A stretch of DNA of 64,000 nt from Cupriavidus basilensis (GTDB taxonomy: Bacteria > Pseudomonadota > Gammaproteobacteria > Burkholderiales > Burkholderiaceae): assembly GCF_000832305.1 (NCBI RefSeq), contig NZ_CP010537.1:1550001-1614000 (forward strand), in the 5' to 3' direction. The position numbers were made by a program, and so were the translations under genes. Position 1 is the stretch's first letter. Every line of letters starts with the position of its first letter. Under the pieces are notes generated by a model. The model worked only from the letters and a program-made list of their open reading frames with translations, was not told where the DNA came from and ran no database searches. Shown in pieces: positions 32,557 to 39,712 of this stretch.

Positions 32557-33896
32557 TGACCAACGCAAGCACGATATCCACCGCGCGCAGCGCAGCCGGC
32601 ACGCTCGATGCGGCCACCCATGCCGCCAAGCCCGGCATGGGCCGGCTGGCCGCGGCCAGCACCATCGGCACCACGCTGGAGTGGTACGACTTCACGGTCT
32701 ATAACCTGATGGCCGCGCTGGTGTTCAACGCGGTTTTCTTCCCCTCGTTCGATCCGCTCACGGGCACGATCCTGGCGTTTTCCACCTATGCGGTGGGCTA
32801 TGTCTCGCGCCCGCTTGGCGGCGTGCTGTTCGGGCATCTGGGCGACAAGCTCGGCCGGCGCTTCGTGCTGGTCGCCACGCTGATCCTGATGGGCGTGGCC
32901 ACCGGGCTGATGGGCGTGCTGCCCACTTACATGTCGTGGGGCATCTGGAGTCCGATCCTGCTGGTGGCGCTGCGCTTCCTGCAAGGCGCGGCGATCGGCG
33001 GCGAATGGGCTGGCGCGGTGTTGCTGTCGATGGAGCATGGCGAGCAGCACCAGCGCGGGCGCAACGCATCGTTTACGCAGGTGGGGCCGTCGTGCGGCAC
33101 GCTGCTGGGCACCGGCTTTATCGCCGTGGTGTCGCTGTGGCTGAGCCCGGAAGATTTCCAGGCGTGGGGCTGGCGCGTTCCGTTCCTGTCGAGCGTGCTG
33201 CTGGTGCTGTTCGGGCTGTGGCTGCGCAAGGGCGTTGAGGAAACCCCGCTGTTCAAGGAAATGGAAGCGCGCAAGAGCACGGCCAAGACGCCGATCAAGG
33301 AAGTGTTCGTGGATCACTGGCGGCGGCTGCTGGTGGCCGGCGGTGTGCGCATCGGCTCCGACGTGCTCTACGCGCTGGTGGTGGTCTTCACGCTGACTTA
33401 CGTGACCAGCGTGCTGCACCTGTCCCGGCCGCTGGCGCTGAGCGCGACCATGATCGGCGCGGCGTGCAACGCCATCGCGGTGCCCTTGTTCGGCAGCCTG
33501 TCGGACAAGCTCGGCCGCCGCCCGGTATACATCGCCGGGGCCGTGCTGGCCGTGGTGTGGGCCTTTGTGTTCTTCCGCCTGATGGACAGCGCGCAGCCGC
33601 TGCAGATCTGCGCCGCGGTGGTGGTCGGGCTGATCATCCACGCCATGATGTACGGCCCGCAGGCGGCCTTCGTGACCGAGCAGTTCCCCACGCGGGTGCG
33701 CTACGCCGGGTCATCGCTGGCCTATACGCTGGCGGGCATCGTGGGCGGCGGCTTTGCGCCGCTGATCATCGCCAGCCTGTACAAGTCGTACGGCTCGACA
33801 CTGGCGATCTCGCTGTATGTCAGCGCCGCCGTGGCGCTGACGCTGGTGGCGCTGCTGGTGGCGCGGGAAACCGCGAACAAGCCGCTCGAAAGCTGA
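32556..33896 (+). CDS. MFS transporter, metabolite:H+ symporter (MHS) family
   Basis: 446 residues, twelve membrane spans. The start of the membrane domain STIGTTLEWYDFTVYNLMAA and the loop GHLGDKLGRRFVLVATLILM are diagnostic for MHS proteins such as ShiA, KgtP and ProP-like importers of organic acids and osmolytes. The ribosome site GGGGAGG lies in the end of the previous gene. Together with the DUF4286 gene it suggests uptake and use of an organic acid; the substrate is not evident. It converges on a GntR gene five bases away. Confidence 0.9.
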   Translation: MTNASTISTARSAAGTLDAATHAAKPGMGRLAAASTIGTTLEWYDFTVYNLMAALVFNAVFFPSFDPLTGTILAFSTYAVGYVSRPLGGVLFGHLGDKLGRRFVLVATLILMGVATGLMGVLPTYMSWGIWSPILLVALRFLQGAAIGGEWAGAVLLSMEHGEQHQRGRNASFTQVGPSCGTLLGTGFIAVVSLWLSPEDFQAWGWRVPFLSSVLLVLFGLWLRKGVEETPLFKEMEARKSTAKTPIKEVFVDHWRRLLVAGGVRIGSDVLYALVVVFTLTYVTSVLHLSRPLALSATMIGAACNAIAVPLFGSLSDKLGRRPVYIAGAVLAVVWAFVFFRLMDSAQPLQICAAVVVGLIIHAMMYGPQAAFVTEQFPTRVRYAGSSLAYTLAGIVGGGFAPLIIASLYKSYGSTLAISLYVSAAVALTLVALLVARETANKPLES

Positions 33897-33901
33897 TCCG
33901 G

Positions 33902-34621
33902 CTAGCCCTCGAGCGCCGTCGCGAAGACCGTTTCGCGGCGGCCCTGCAGCAGCGCCTGGCGAAAGGAAAGCACATGGGCCGTGACCGCGCTGGCCGCTGC
34001 CGCGCCGTCGCCGTCGCGCAGCGCCTTCAGGATGGCGCGGTGCTCGGCGCCGACCTCGGCCAGGTGCCCTTCGGATGACAGCGAAATGGCCCAGAAGCGC
34101 TGCGAGCGCGCGTGCAGCACCTTGAGGATTTCGATCAGGATCGGGTTGCCCGAGACCTGCGCGATTTCCTCGTGGAACAGGCGGTCCAGGTTGGTCACCT
34201 CGGGCAGGTTGCGCTGCGCCACAGCGTCTTCCACCTGGCTCAGCAGGCGTTCGAGCGTGTGAAGGCCGGCGGCGGTGATGCGCTCGGCAGCTAGCCTGGC
34301 GCACAGCGTTTCGTTGGCCAGGCGCACGTCGATCAGGTGCAGCGCATCGTCGATGGACAGTGGCGAGACCACCACGCCCTTGCGCGGCAGGATCTGCACC
34401 AGTCCTTCGTTGGCCAGCCGGTGCAGGGCCTGGTTGATGGGCGTGCGGCCAAGGTCAAGATCGTCGACCAGGGTGGAGATGTTGAGATGCTCGCCGGGGC
34501 GGTAGACCAGCGTGGTCAGCCGCTCCCGCAGGCCGGTATAGGCCAGCTCATTCTGCGATGGTTCTTCGGTCCTGGCCCGGGCGCGCGATGTGCCGGCGCT
34601 ACGGCGATCCACTGATGGCAA
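33902..34621 (-). CDS. GntR-family regulator, FCD (FadR-type) domain
   Basis: 239 residues from a TTG start at 34621 chosen for the GGGAGAGAG just upstream; longer TTG-started versions to 34654 are possible. The N-terminal winged helix (about 25-90, YRPGEHLNISTLVDDLDLGR) is followed by an all-helical FCD domain with metal-type ligands (Asp in TNLDRLFHEEIA, histidines in GAEHRAILKAL and VTAHVLSFRQ). FCD regulators respond to organic acids. It converges with the MHS transporter gene and is upstream of, on the same strand as, no other gene. Confidence 0.88.
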   Translation of the reverse strand: MPSVDRRSAGTSRARARTEEPSQNELAYTGLRERLTTLVYRPGEHLNISTLVDDLDLGRTPINQALHRLANEGLVQILPRKGVVVSPLSIDDALHLIDVRLANETLCARLAAERITAAGLHTLERLLSQVEDAVAQRNLPEVTNLDRLFHEEIAQVSGNPILIEILKVLHARSQRFWAISLSSEGHLAEVGAEHRAILKALRDGDGAAAASAVTAHVLSFRQALLQGRRETVFATALEG

Positions 34622-34714
34622 AACTCTCTCCCGACAACACGGCAACGCGTGCAAGGGCGATATCGTACTACCAAAAGCAGGCGCGGCCCGAGGCGCTGGG
34701 CCAATGCTGCACGC

Positions 34715-35686
34715 CTAATCCAGCTTGATGTCCGCTGCGGTGATCACGGTCTTCCACTTGGCCACTTCGGCCGCGGTGTGCTGGTTTAGCGCGGCGGGTT
34801 TGTAGGCGGCATCCGGTAGCAACTGGATGCCCTGGTCGGCCAGCTTCTTTGCAAACTCCGTGTCGGCGATGGCCTTGGCGAACGCGGCGTAGTTGCGGGC
34901 GATGACGTCCTTGGGCGTGCCCTTCGGCGCATATAGGCCGTACCAGGTGGATGCCTCGAAGTTGGGCACCACGGTTTCCGCCACGGTGGGCACGTTGGGA
35001 AACTGCGGCACGTGTTGCTTGGCGGTCTGCGCGATGGCGATGACCTTGCCGCCCTTGACCTGCGGCAGGGCGGTGTTGGTTTGGTCGAACATGCCATCCA
35101 CCTGCCCGCCCATGACATCGGTCAAGGCCGGGCCGGCGCCTTTGTACGACACCGGGGTCACCTTGATCCTGGCCTGCTGGGCGAACATGGCGGCGACCAG
35201 ATGCGAGGTGGAACCCACGCCCGCGTTGCCGAAGTTGAGCTTGCCCGGATTGGCACTGGCAAAGGCGACCAGGTCCTGCACGGTCTTGAACTTCGAGTTC
35301 GCGCCGACCAGCAGCACCAGCGGCGTATCGGGGAAGCGGAACACGCCCTCGAAGTCCTTGACCGGGTCATACGACAGCTTCTTGTACAGCGACGGCGCCG
35401 CGGCCATATAGCCCATATGCCCGACCAGGAAGGTATAGCCATCGGGCGCGGCCTTTGCCGCCTTGCCCGCGCCGATGGTGCCGCCGGCGCCGGCCTGGTT
35501 CTCGATCAGTACCGGCTGGCCCAGATCGCGCCCGACGCGATCCGCGATATTGCGGGCAAGCGCATCGGTGGGGCCGCCGGCCGCGAAGGGCACGATCCAC
35601 GTGATCGGGCGGGTGGGGTAGTTTTGCGCCAGCGCGGCGGTGGACAGGGCTAGCAGGGCCAGGGTGGCGCCCAGTTTCTTGGTCAT
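34715..35686 (-). CDS. Bug-family (TctC) tripartite tricarboxylate transporter receptor
   Basis: 323 residues with a signal peptide (KKLGATLALLALSTAALAQ). The mature start NYPTRPITWIVPFAAGGPTD and later blocks FGNAGVGSTSHL and VSYKGAGPALTDVMGGQVDG are typical of Bug receptors, which capture carboxylates or other small molecules in the periplasm. No tctA/tctB membrane genes are here; most Bug genes in these genera are orphans. The ATG at 35686 has GGAG six bases upstream. It is divergent from a GntR gene and close to a class I fumarase, suggesting a dicarboxylate ligand. Confidence 0.93.
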   Translation of the reverse strand: MTKKLGATLALLALSTAALAQNYPTRPITWIVPFAAGGPTDALARNIADRVGRDLGQPVLIENQAGAGGTIGAGKAAKAAPDGYTFLVGHMGYMAAAPSLYKKLSYDPVKDFEGVFRFPDTPLVLLVGANSKFKTVQDLVAFASANPGKLNFGNAGVGSTSHLVAAMFAQQARIKVTPVSYKGAGPALTDVMGGQVDGMFDQTNTALPQVKGGKVIAIAQTAKQHVPQFPNVPTVAETVVPNFEASTWYGLYAPKGTPKDVIARNYAAFAKAIADTEFAKKLADQGIQLLPDAAYKPAALNQHTAAEVAKWKTVITAADIKLD

Positions 35687-35757
35687 TGTTGTCTCCATCA
35701 TCAAGGTGGTTTCGGTTGTTTTGAGATGATCGGTGCTGCTTATATGTGCATTTAATA

Positions 35758-35775
35758 AATATGTTTAAACATATT
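35758..35775. promoter_or_regulatory. GntR operator candidate, 18-bp perfect palindrome
   Basis: AATATGTTTAAACATATT lies midway between the Bug receptor and the divergent GntR/UTRA gene. On the Bug side it overlaps a likely -35 box (TTAAAC, with TATAAG 18 bases downstream). The ATGTTTAAACAT core has the form of UTRA-type GntR sites. Confidence 0.7.
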
Positions 35776-35903
35776 CTAGGAATGTGGCACTCGACCGTCA
35801 AGCCGGAACCGCACCTCGTTTACCCTTTGCGCTTGGCTTACGGGCCGCCAGGCGCTAGCATTTGCTACGCCTCAGGCACATCGATCGATCATTCAGGGAA
35901 CCC

Positions 35904-36632
35904 ATGGAGCCACGCCACGCCGAGTTGACCAAGGCACTTATTCACGACATCACGAGCGGGGTCTATCCGGTCGGGTCAAGCCTGCCGGGCGAACTGGAGC
36001 TGGCCGAGAAGCACGGCGTCAGCCGGGGCACCGTGCGGGTGGCGCTGATGCGCATCCAGGAGCTAGGCTTGGTCTCGCGTAAAAAGCGCGCAGGCACCCG
36101 GGTGGAAGCCTCCGCGCCGCGCAGCAGCGAGTACACGCCCAAGCTCTCCACCATCGACGAACTGGTGCAATATGGCGCCGCCACGCAGCGCAAGATCCAC
36201 GGTGCGCGCGAAATCGTGATGGATATAGAGCTGGCCACCCGGCTGGGCTGTCAGCCGGGCTCGCGCTGGCTGCATATCGAGACCTCGCGCACCAACCCCG
36301 AGGCGCCATCGCATCCGTTGTCATGGTCCGACGTCTACGTGATGGCGGCTGACGGCGCCAAGATCCGCAAGCTGCTCAAGACAGATCCCAGCCTGATCAG
36401 CGAACTGGTCGGCAAAACCACCGGACGCCTGGTCAAGGAAGTACGCCAGACCGTGCGGGCGGTGGGCGTGCCCGCCGCGCTAGCGGACGTGCTGGGCACC
36501 GCGCCCGATGCGCATGCGCTGGAATTCGTGCGGCGGTATTTCGACCAGTCGGACCGGTTGTTCGAAGTGGTGGTGAGCTTGCATCCGGCCGATCGCTTCA
36601 CGTATTCGACGGTGCTGCAGCGTCAGGCTTGA
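35904..36632 (+). CDS. GntR-family regulator, UTRA (HutC-type) domain
   Basis: 242 residues. Winged helix at about 10-75 (LTKALIHDITSGVYPVGSSL, then GVSRGTVRVALMRIQELGL) and a UTRA ligand-binding domain ending ALEFVRRYFDQSDRLFEVVV. These repressors release DNA on binding a small metabolite. The gene is divergent from a Bug receptor with a perfect palindrome between them, and precedes a class I fumarase gene that has its own palindrome, so it may regulate both. CAGGGAA precedes the ATG at 35904. Confidence 0.9.
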   Translation: MEPRHAELTKALIHDITSGVYPVGSSLPGELELAEKHGVSRGTVRVALMRIQELGLVSRKKRAGTRVEASAPRSSEYTPKLSTIDELVQYGAATQRKIHGAREIVMDIELATRLGCQPGSRWLHIETSRTNPEAPSHPLSWSDVYVMAADGAKIRKLLKTDPSLISELVGKTTGRLVKEVRQTVRAVGVPAALADVLGTAPDAHALEFVRRYFDQSDRLFEVVVSLHPADRFTYSTVLQRQA

Positions 36633-36709
36633 GCCGTCGCTAGCCGTCGCTAGCCCGAAGATCGTCTGGGGACGGCGGCCAATGGGTTGCTTTCCGGTGG
36701 CGGAACGTG

Positions 36710-36731
36710 TCATTATGTATAGACATAATGA
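36710..36731. promoter_or_regulatory. Operator candidate upstream of fumarase, TCATTATGT-ATAG-ACATAATGA
   Basis: A 9-bp perfect inverted repeat with a 4-bp centre, 41 bp before the fumarase start codon. It contains TATGTATAGACATA, similar in style to the palindrome at 35758-35775, so the same GntR protein may bind both. No promoter boxes are obvious at either side. Confidence 0.65.
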
Positions 36732-36772
36732 CTGGCAGCAGCCGTTGTCCCGCCTGCTGCGCCCACCCCGCC

Positions 36773-38266
36773 ATGATCGTGATCTTCCAGGAAGACGTCG
36801 TCGACAGCATTGCCGACGCGCTACAGTACGTCAGCTACTACCATCCCGTTGATTTCGTGCAGGCGCTCAAGCGCGCCTTTGCCGCCGAACCCGCTGGCGC
36901 GGCGCGCGATGCCATCGAGCAGTTGCTGGTCAACAGCCGCATGAGCGCCGAGGCGCACAGGCCGATCTGCCAGGACACCGGCGTGGCGCAGGTTTTCATG
37001 ACCGTGGGCATGGACGTGCGCTTTGCGGCGCGCGATGGAGCCGCGTTGCTGTCCGTGCAGCAGATGGTGGACGCCGCCGTGCGCCGGGGCTACACGCACA
37101 GCGCCAATCCGCTGCGCGCCACCATGGTTGGCTCGGCCCTGGGCGAGCGGCGTAACACCGGCGACAACACGCCGGGATTCCTGCAACTGGAACTGGTGCC
37201 CGGCAACACCATCAAGATGACGGTGGTGGCCAAGGGCGGCGGCGGCGATGTCAAGGCGAAGTTCGCCACGCTCAACCCAAGCGATTCGCTGGTCGACTGG
37301 ATCCTCGCCGCCATCCCGCAGATGGGCGCCGGCTGGTGCCCACCCGGCGTGCTTGGCGTCGGGGTGGGCGGCACGCCGGAGCAGGCCATGCTGGCGGCCA
37401 AGCGCGCGTTGTTCAGCCCCATCGATATTCATGCGTTGCGCGACAAGGGGCCAGCGAACGACACCGAGCGGCTGCGGCTGGCACTGTTCGAGCGCATCAA
37501 CGCGCTCGGCATCGGCGCGCAGGGGCTGGGCGGGCTGGCCACCGTGCTGGATGTCAAGGTAGCTGCGCTGCCGTGTCACGCCGCGACGCTGCCGGTGGCG
37601 CTGATTCCCAATTGCGCGGCCACGCGTTTTGTCACGGTGGAGCTTGATGGCTCAGGGCCCGCGCGGCTGGAGCCACCTCCTGCTGACACCTGGGATGGCA
37701 TTCCCGGCGCGTTGACCGCCAAGCCGGGGCGCGTGGTCGACCTGGACAATCTGGATGCCGCGCAGGTGGCGCAGTGGCAGGTTGGCGAGACCTTGCGGCT
37801 GCGCGGCCGCTTGCTGACGGCGCGCGATGCCGCGCATAAACGGCTGGTAGCCATGCTGGATGCGGGCGAGCCGCTGCCGGTGCCGCTGCGCAATCGCGCG
37901 ATCTACTACGTGGGCCCGGTCGATGCCGTTGGCGACGAAGCGGTGGGGCCGGCAGGGCCTACCACGGCCACGCGCATGGACAAGTTCGTGCCGCAGTTGC
38001 TGGAGCAGACGGGCTTGCTGCTGATGATCGGCAAGGCCGAGCGCGGGCCAGTGGCCATCGAGGCCATCCGCCGCCACGGCGCGGCCTACCTGATCGCGGT
38101 GGGTGGCGCGGCCTACCTGATCTCCCGGGCGATCCGCAAGGCACGCGTGCTGGCCTTTGCGGAACTGGGGATGGAGGCCATCTATGAGTTTGAGGTGGAG
38201 GATATGCCAGCCACGGTGGCGGTGGATGCCACAGGGCGGTCGATACATCGGATCGTTGCGGGCTAA
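36773..38266 (+). CDS. Class I (iron-sulfur) fumarate hydratase-type enzyme
   Basis: 497 residues carrying both the alpha part and the beta part of class I fumarases. The 4Fe-4S cysteines are Cys66 (HRPICQDTGVA), Cys189 (GAGWCPPGVLG) and Cys281 (IPNCAATRFV); the substrate region GGGGDVKAKF and the beta-part signature TTATRMDKFVPQLLEQTG are present. The family hydrates fumarate to malate but also includes mesaconase and tartrate dehydratase. Its position beside a Bug receptor and GntR regulators, rather than in a citrate-cycle context, makes a catabolic dicarboxylate role plausible. The ATG at 36773 fits family starts better than an upstream ATG inside the operator region. Confidence 0.9.
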   Translation: MIVIFQEDVVDSIADALQYVSYYHPVDFVQALKRAFAAEPAGAARDAIEQLLVNSRMSAEAHRPICQDTGVAQVFMTVGMDVRFAARDGAALLSVQQMVDAAVRRGYTHSANPLRATMVGSALGERRNTGDNTPGFLQLELVPGNTIKMTVVAKGGGGDVKAKFATLNPSDSLVDWILAAIPQMGAGWCPPGVLGVGVGGTPEQAMLAAKRALFSPIDIHALRDKGPANDTERLRLALFERINALGIGAQGLGGLATVLDVKVAALPCHAATLPVALIPNCAATRFVTVELDGSGPARLEPPPADTWDGIPGALTAKPGRVVDLDNLDAAQVAQWQVGETLRLRGRLLTARDAAHKRLVAMLDAGEPLPVPLRNRAIYYVGPVDAVGDEAVGPAGPTTATRMDKFVPQLLEQTGLLLMIGKAERGPVAIEAIRRHGAAYLIAVGGAAYLISRAIRKARVLAFAELGMEAIYEFEVEDMPATVAVDATGRSIHRIVAG

Positions 38267-38287
38267 GTCCCACAGTGCTCCCAGGTG

Positions 38288-38515
38288 CTACGCCTGGGGC
38301 CGATAGCGCCCGCGCAGCGGATCCAGCAGGCTGGTCAGGCCGTTGTGGTCGAGTTCATGCATCAGGGCCAGCAACTGGCCGATCTCGCCCGGCGGAAAGC
38401 CTTCGCGCGCGAACCAGTTCAGGTAGGTGCCCGGCAGGCTGGCGATGACGCGGCCCTTGTACTTGCCGTAGGGCATGGTGCGGGTGAGCAGGAGTGGCAG
38501 GTGTTCGGGATTCAT
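38288..38515 (-). CDS. DUF3820-family protein
   Basis: 75 residues with the family core TMPYGKYKGRVIASLPGTYL then NWFAREGFPPGEIGQLLALM and HELDHNGLTSLLDPLR. DUF3820 proteins are small and widespread in proteobacteria; some are annotated as quorum-regulated factors without a known biochemical function. It converges on the fumarase gene 21 bp away and appears to be a single-gene unit. Confidence 0.85.
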   Translation of the reverse strand: MNPEHLPLLLTRTMPYGKYKGRVIASLPGTYLNWFAREGFPPGEIGQLLALMHELDHNGLTSLLDPLRGRYRPQA

Positions 38516-38642
38516 GGAGCAACCTCAGGCGGGCCTCGGATGGCGCCGGCAGGGGGATGTTACCAGCGTGCCGCGCCCGGTTTGCCGCCGCCGGCCGCGC
38601 CGGGGTACGATCCTGGCCTTACCGCTGACGAGGACAAGCAAG

Positions 38643-39107
38643 ATGGCAAAGCAAGGCACAGGCGCTGGCCTGAAAAGCATCGCCCTGTTCGAGGCCGCCA
38701 AGGGTCTGCTGGTGATCCTGGCGGGGCTGGGCCTGGTGGCGCTGCTGCACCGGGACGCACAGGCGCTGGCCGAGGCCATTGTCGCCCGCCTGCACCTGAA
38801 CCCGGGGAGCCGCTACCCGACCATTTTCCTGTCGCTGATGGCCCATCCGAGCGACGCGCGCCTGTGGGCCATTGGCGGATCTGCCGCGATGTACGCAGCC
38901 ATGCGTCTCACGGAGGCCTACGGCCTGTGGCGTCAGCGCGTGTGGGCGAAATGGCTGGGCGTATGGTCGGGCGCGGTCTACATTCCGGTGGAACTGTACG
39001 AGGCGGTGGTGCGTCCCAGCGCAATTCACGTCGGGCTGGCCATTGCCAATGTACTGATCGTGGCCTACCTGGCCAACAGCATCAGGCGCAATCCGGCCGG
39101 CGCCTAG
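38643..39107 (+). CDS. DUF2127-family membrane protein
   Basis: 154 residues with four hydrophobic segments: AAKGLLVILAGLGLVALL, a second around LWAIGGSAAMYAAMRLTEAY, a third WLGVWSGAVYIPVELYEAVV and a fourth HVGLAIANVLIVAYLANSI. The GLKSIALFEAAKG start and the aromatic-rich WAKWLGVWSGAVYIP segment are those of DUF2127, inner-membrane proteins of unknown function. GAGGACAAGCAAG precedes the ATG. Its 3' end overlaps the convergent rhombosortase gene by 26 bases. Confidence 0.8.
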   Translation: MAKQGTGAGLKSIALFEAAKGLLVILAGLGLVALLHRDAQALAEAIVARLHLNPGSRYPTIFLSLMAHPSDARLWAIGGSAAMYAAMRLTEAYGLWRQRVWAKWLGVWSGAVYIPVELYEAVVRPSAIHVGLAIANVLIVAYLANSIRRNPAGA

Positions 39108-39663
39108 CGGTCGCGGGCGCCTCCCGGCGTGGCCAGGCCAGCAATGCGCCAGCCGCCAGGCCGTACAGGTGGGCGCTGGCCACGACCGGGCCGCCCAGCC
39201 ACGCGCCTGCGTCCTCGGCGGGCCCCGCCAGGATCTGCCAGCCCGCGCGCGCCGTCAGCGCGACCAGCAGCATCGCCGCGAGGCCATCGCGGCGGGCCCG
39301 GGGCAGCAGGGCGACCATGGCAAGCCCGTAGTTGATGCCGGAGAAGCCCGCATAGCGGAGCAGCTCCGGCTCGCCGGCTAGCAGCAGCAATCCTGTCATG
39401 GCCGCCAATGGCGGCACCACCCGCCATGCGCGCATGCGCGCCGGCAGGATCGCCGCCAGCATCAGCAGGCCCGCCACGTTGAGCAGGCAATGCGCCCAGC
39501 CGAGATGCACGAAATGGCAGCTCAGCAAGCGCCAGGTCTGGCCGGCGAGCATGGCCTCGCGGTCAAAGCGCAGGGCCTGCGTTAGCGCAGGCCCTGCCGC
39601 CTGGAGCGCGACCAGCGCCAGCGCCAGCAGCAGCCACCCGCCAGCGGCGCGCCGCGGCGTCAT
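39082..39663 (-). CDS. rrtA: Rhombosortase (rhomboid-family intramembrane protease)
   Basis: 193 residues with about six membrane spans. The rhomboid features are the HFVHLGWAHCLLNVAGLL segment, the catalytic serine in GFSGINYGLA and the catalytic histidine in SAHLYGLAAG. Size and motifs fit rhombosortases, which cut the C-terminal GlyGly-CTERM tail of secreted enzymes. The adjacent upstream gene encodes a nuclease with just such a tail, which supports the call. The start at 39663 lies within a duplicated fragment of that nuclease gene, so the real start could be one of the next in-frame codons. Confidence 0.82.
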   Translation of the reverse strand: MTPRRAAGGWLLLALALVALQAAGPALTQALRFDREAMLAGQTWRLLSCHFVHLGWAHCLLNVAGLLMLAAILPARMRAWRVVPPLAAMTGLLLLAGEPELLRYAGFSGINYGLAMVALLPRARRDGLAAMLLVALTARAGWQILAGPAEDAGAWLGGPVVASAHLYGLAAGALLAWPRREAPATARRRPDCA

Positions 39664-39706
39664 TGGCCAGCGCGTGGTCGATGTAGCCGGCCGCCCAGGA
39701 GAAGCT
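39661..39706 (-). pseudogene. Duplicated fragment of the neighbouring nuclease gene
   Basis: The minus strand between the nuclease stop and the rhombosortase reads SFSWAAGYIDHALANDAA, closely matching YVFGGEAGYIDHALADAGAA in the nuclease. The 24 bases at 39669-39692 are identical to 40152-40175. It is the relic of a second, mostly deleted nuclease gene copy. Confidence 0.6.
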
Positions 39707-39712
39707 CGCGGC

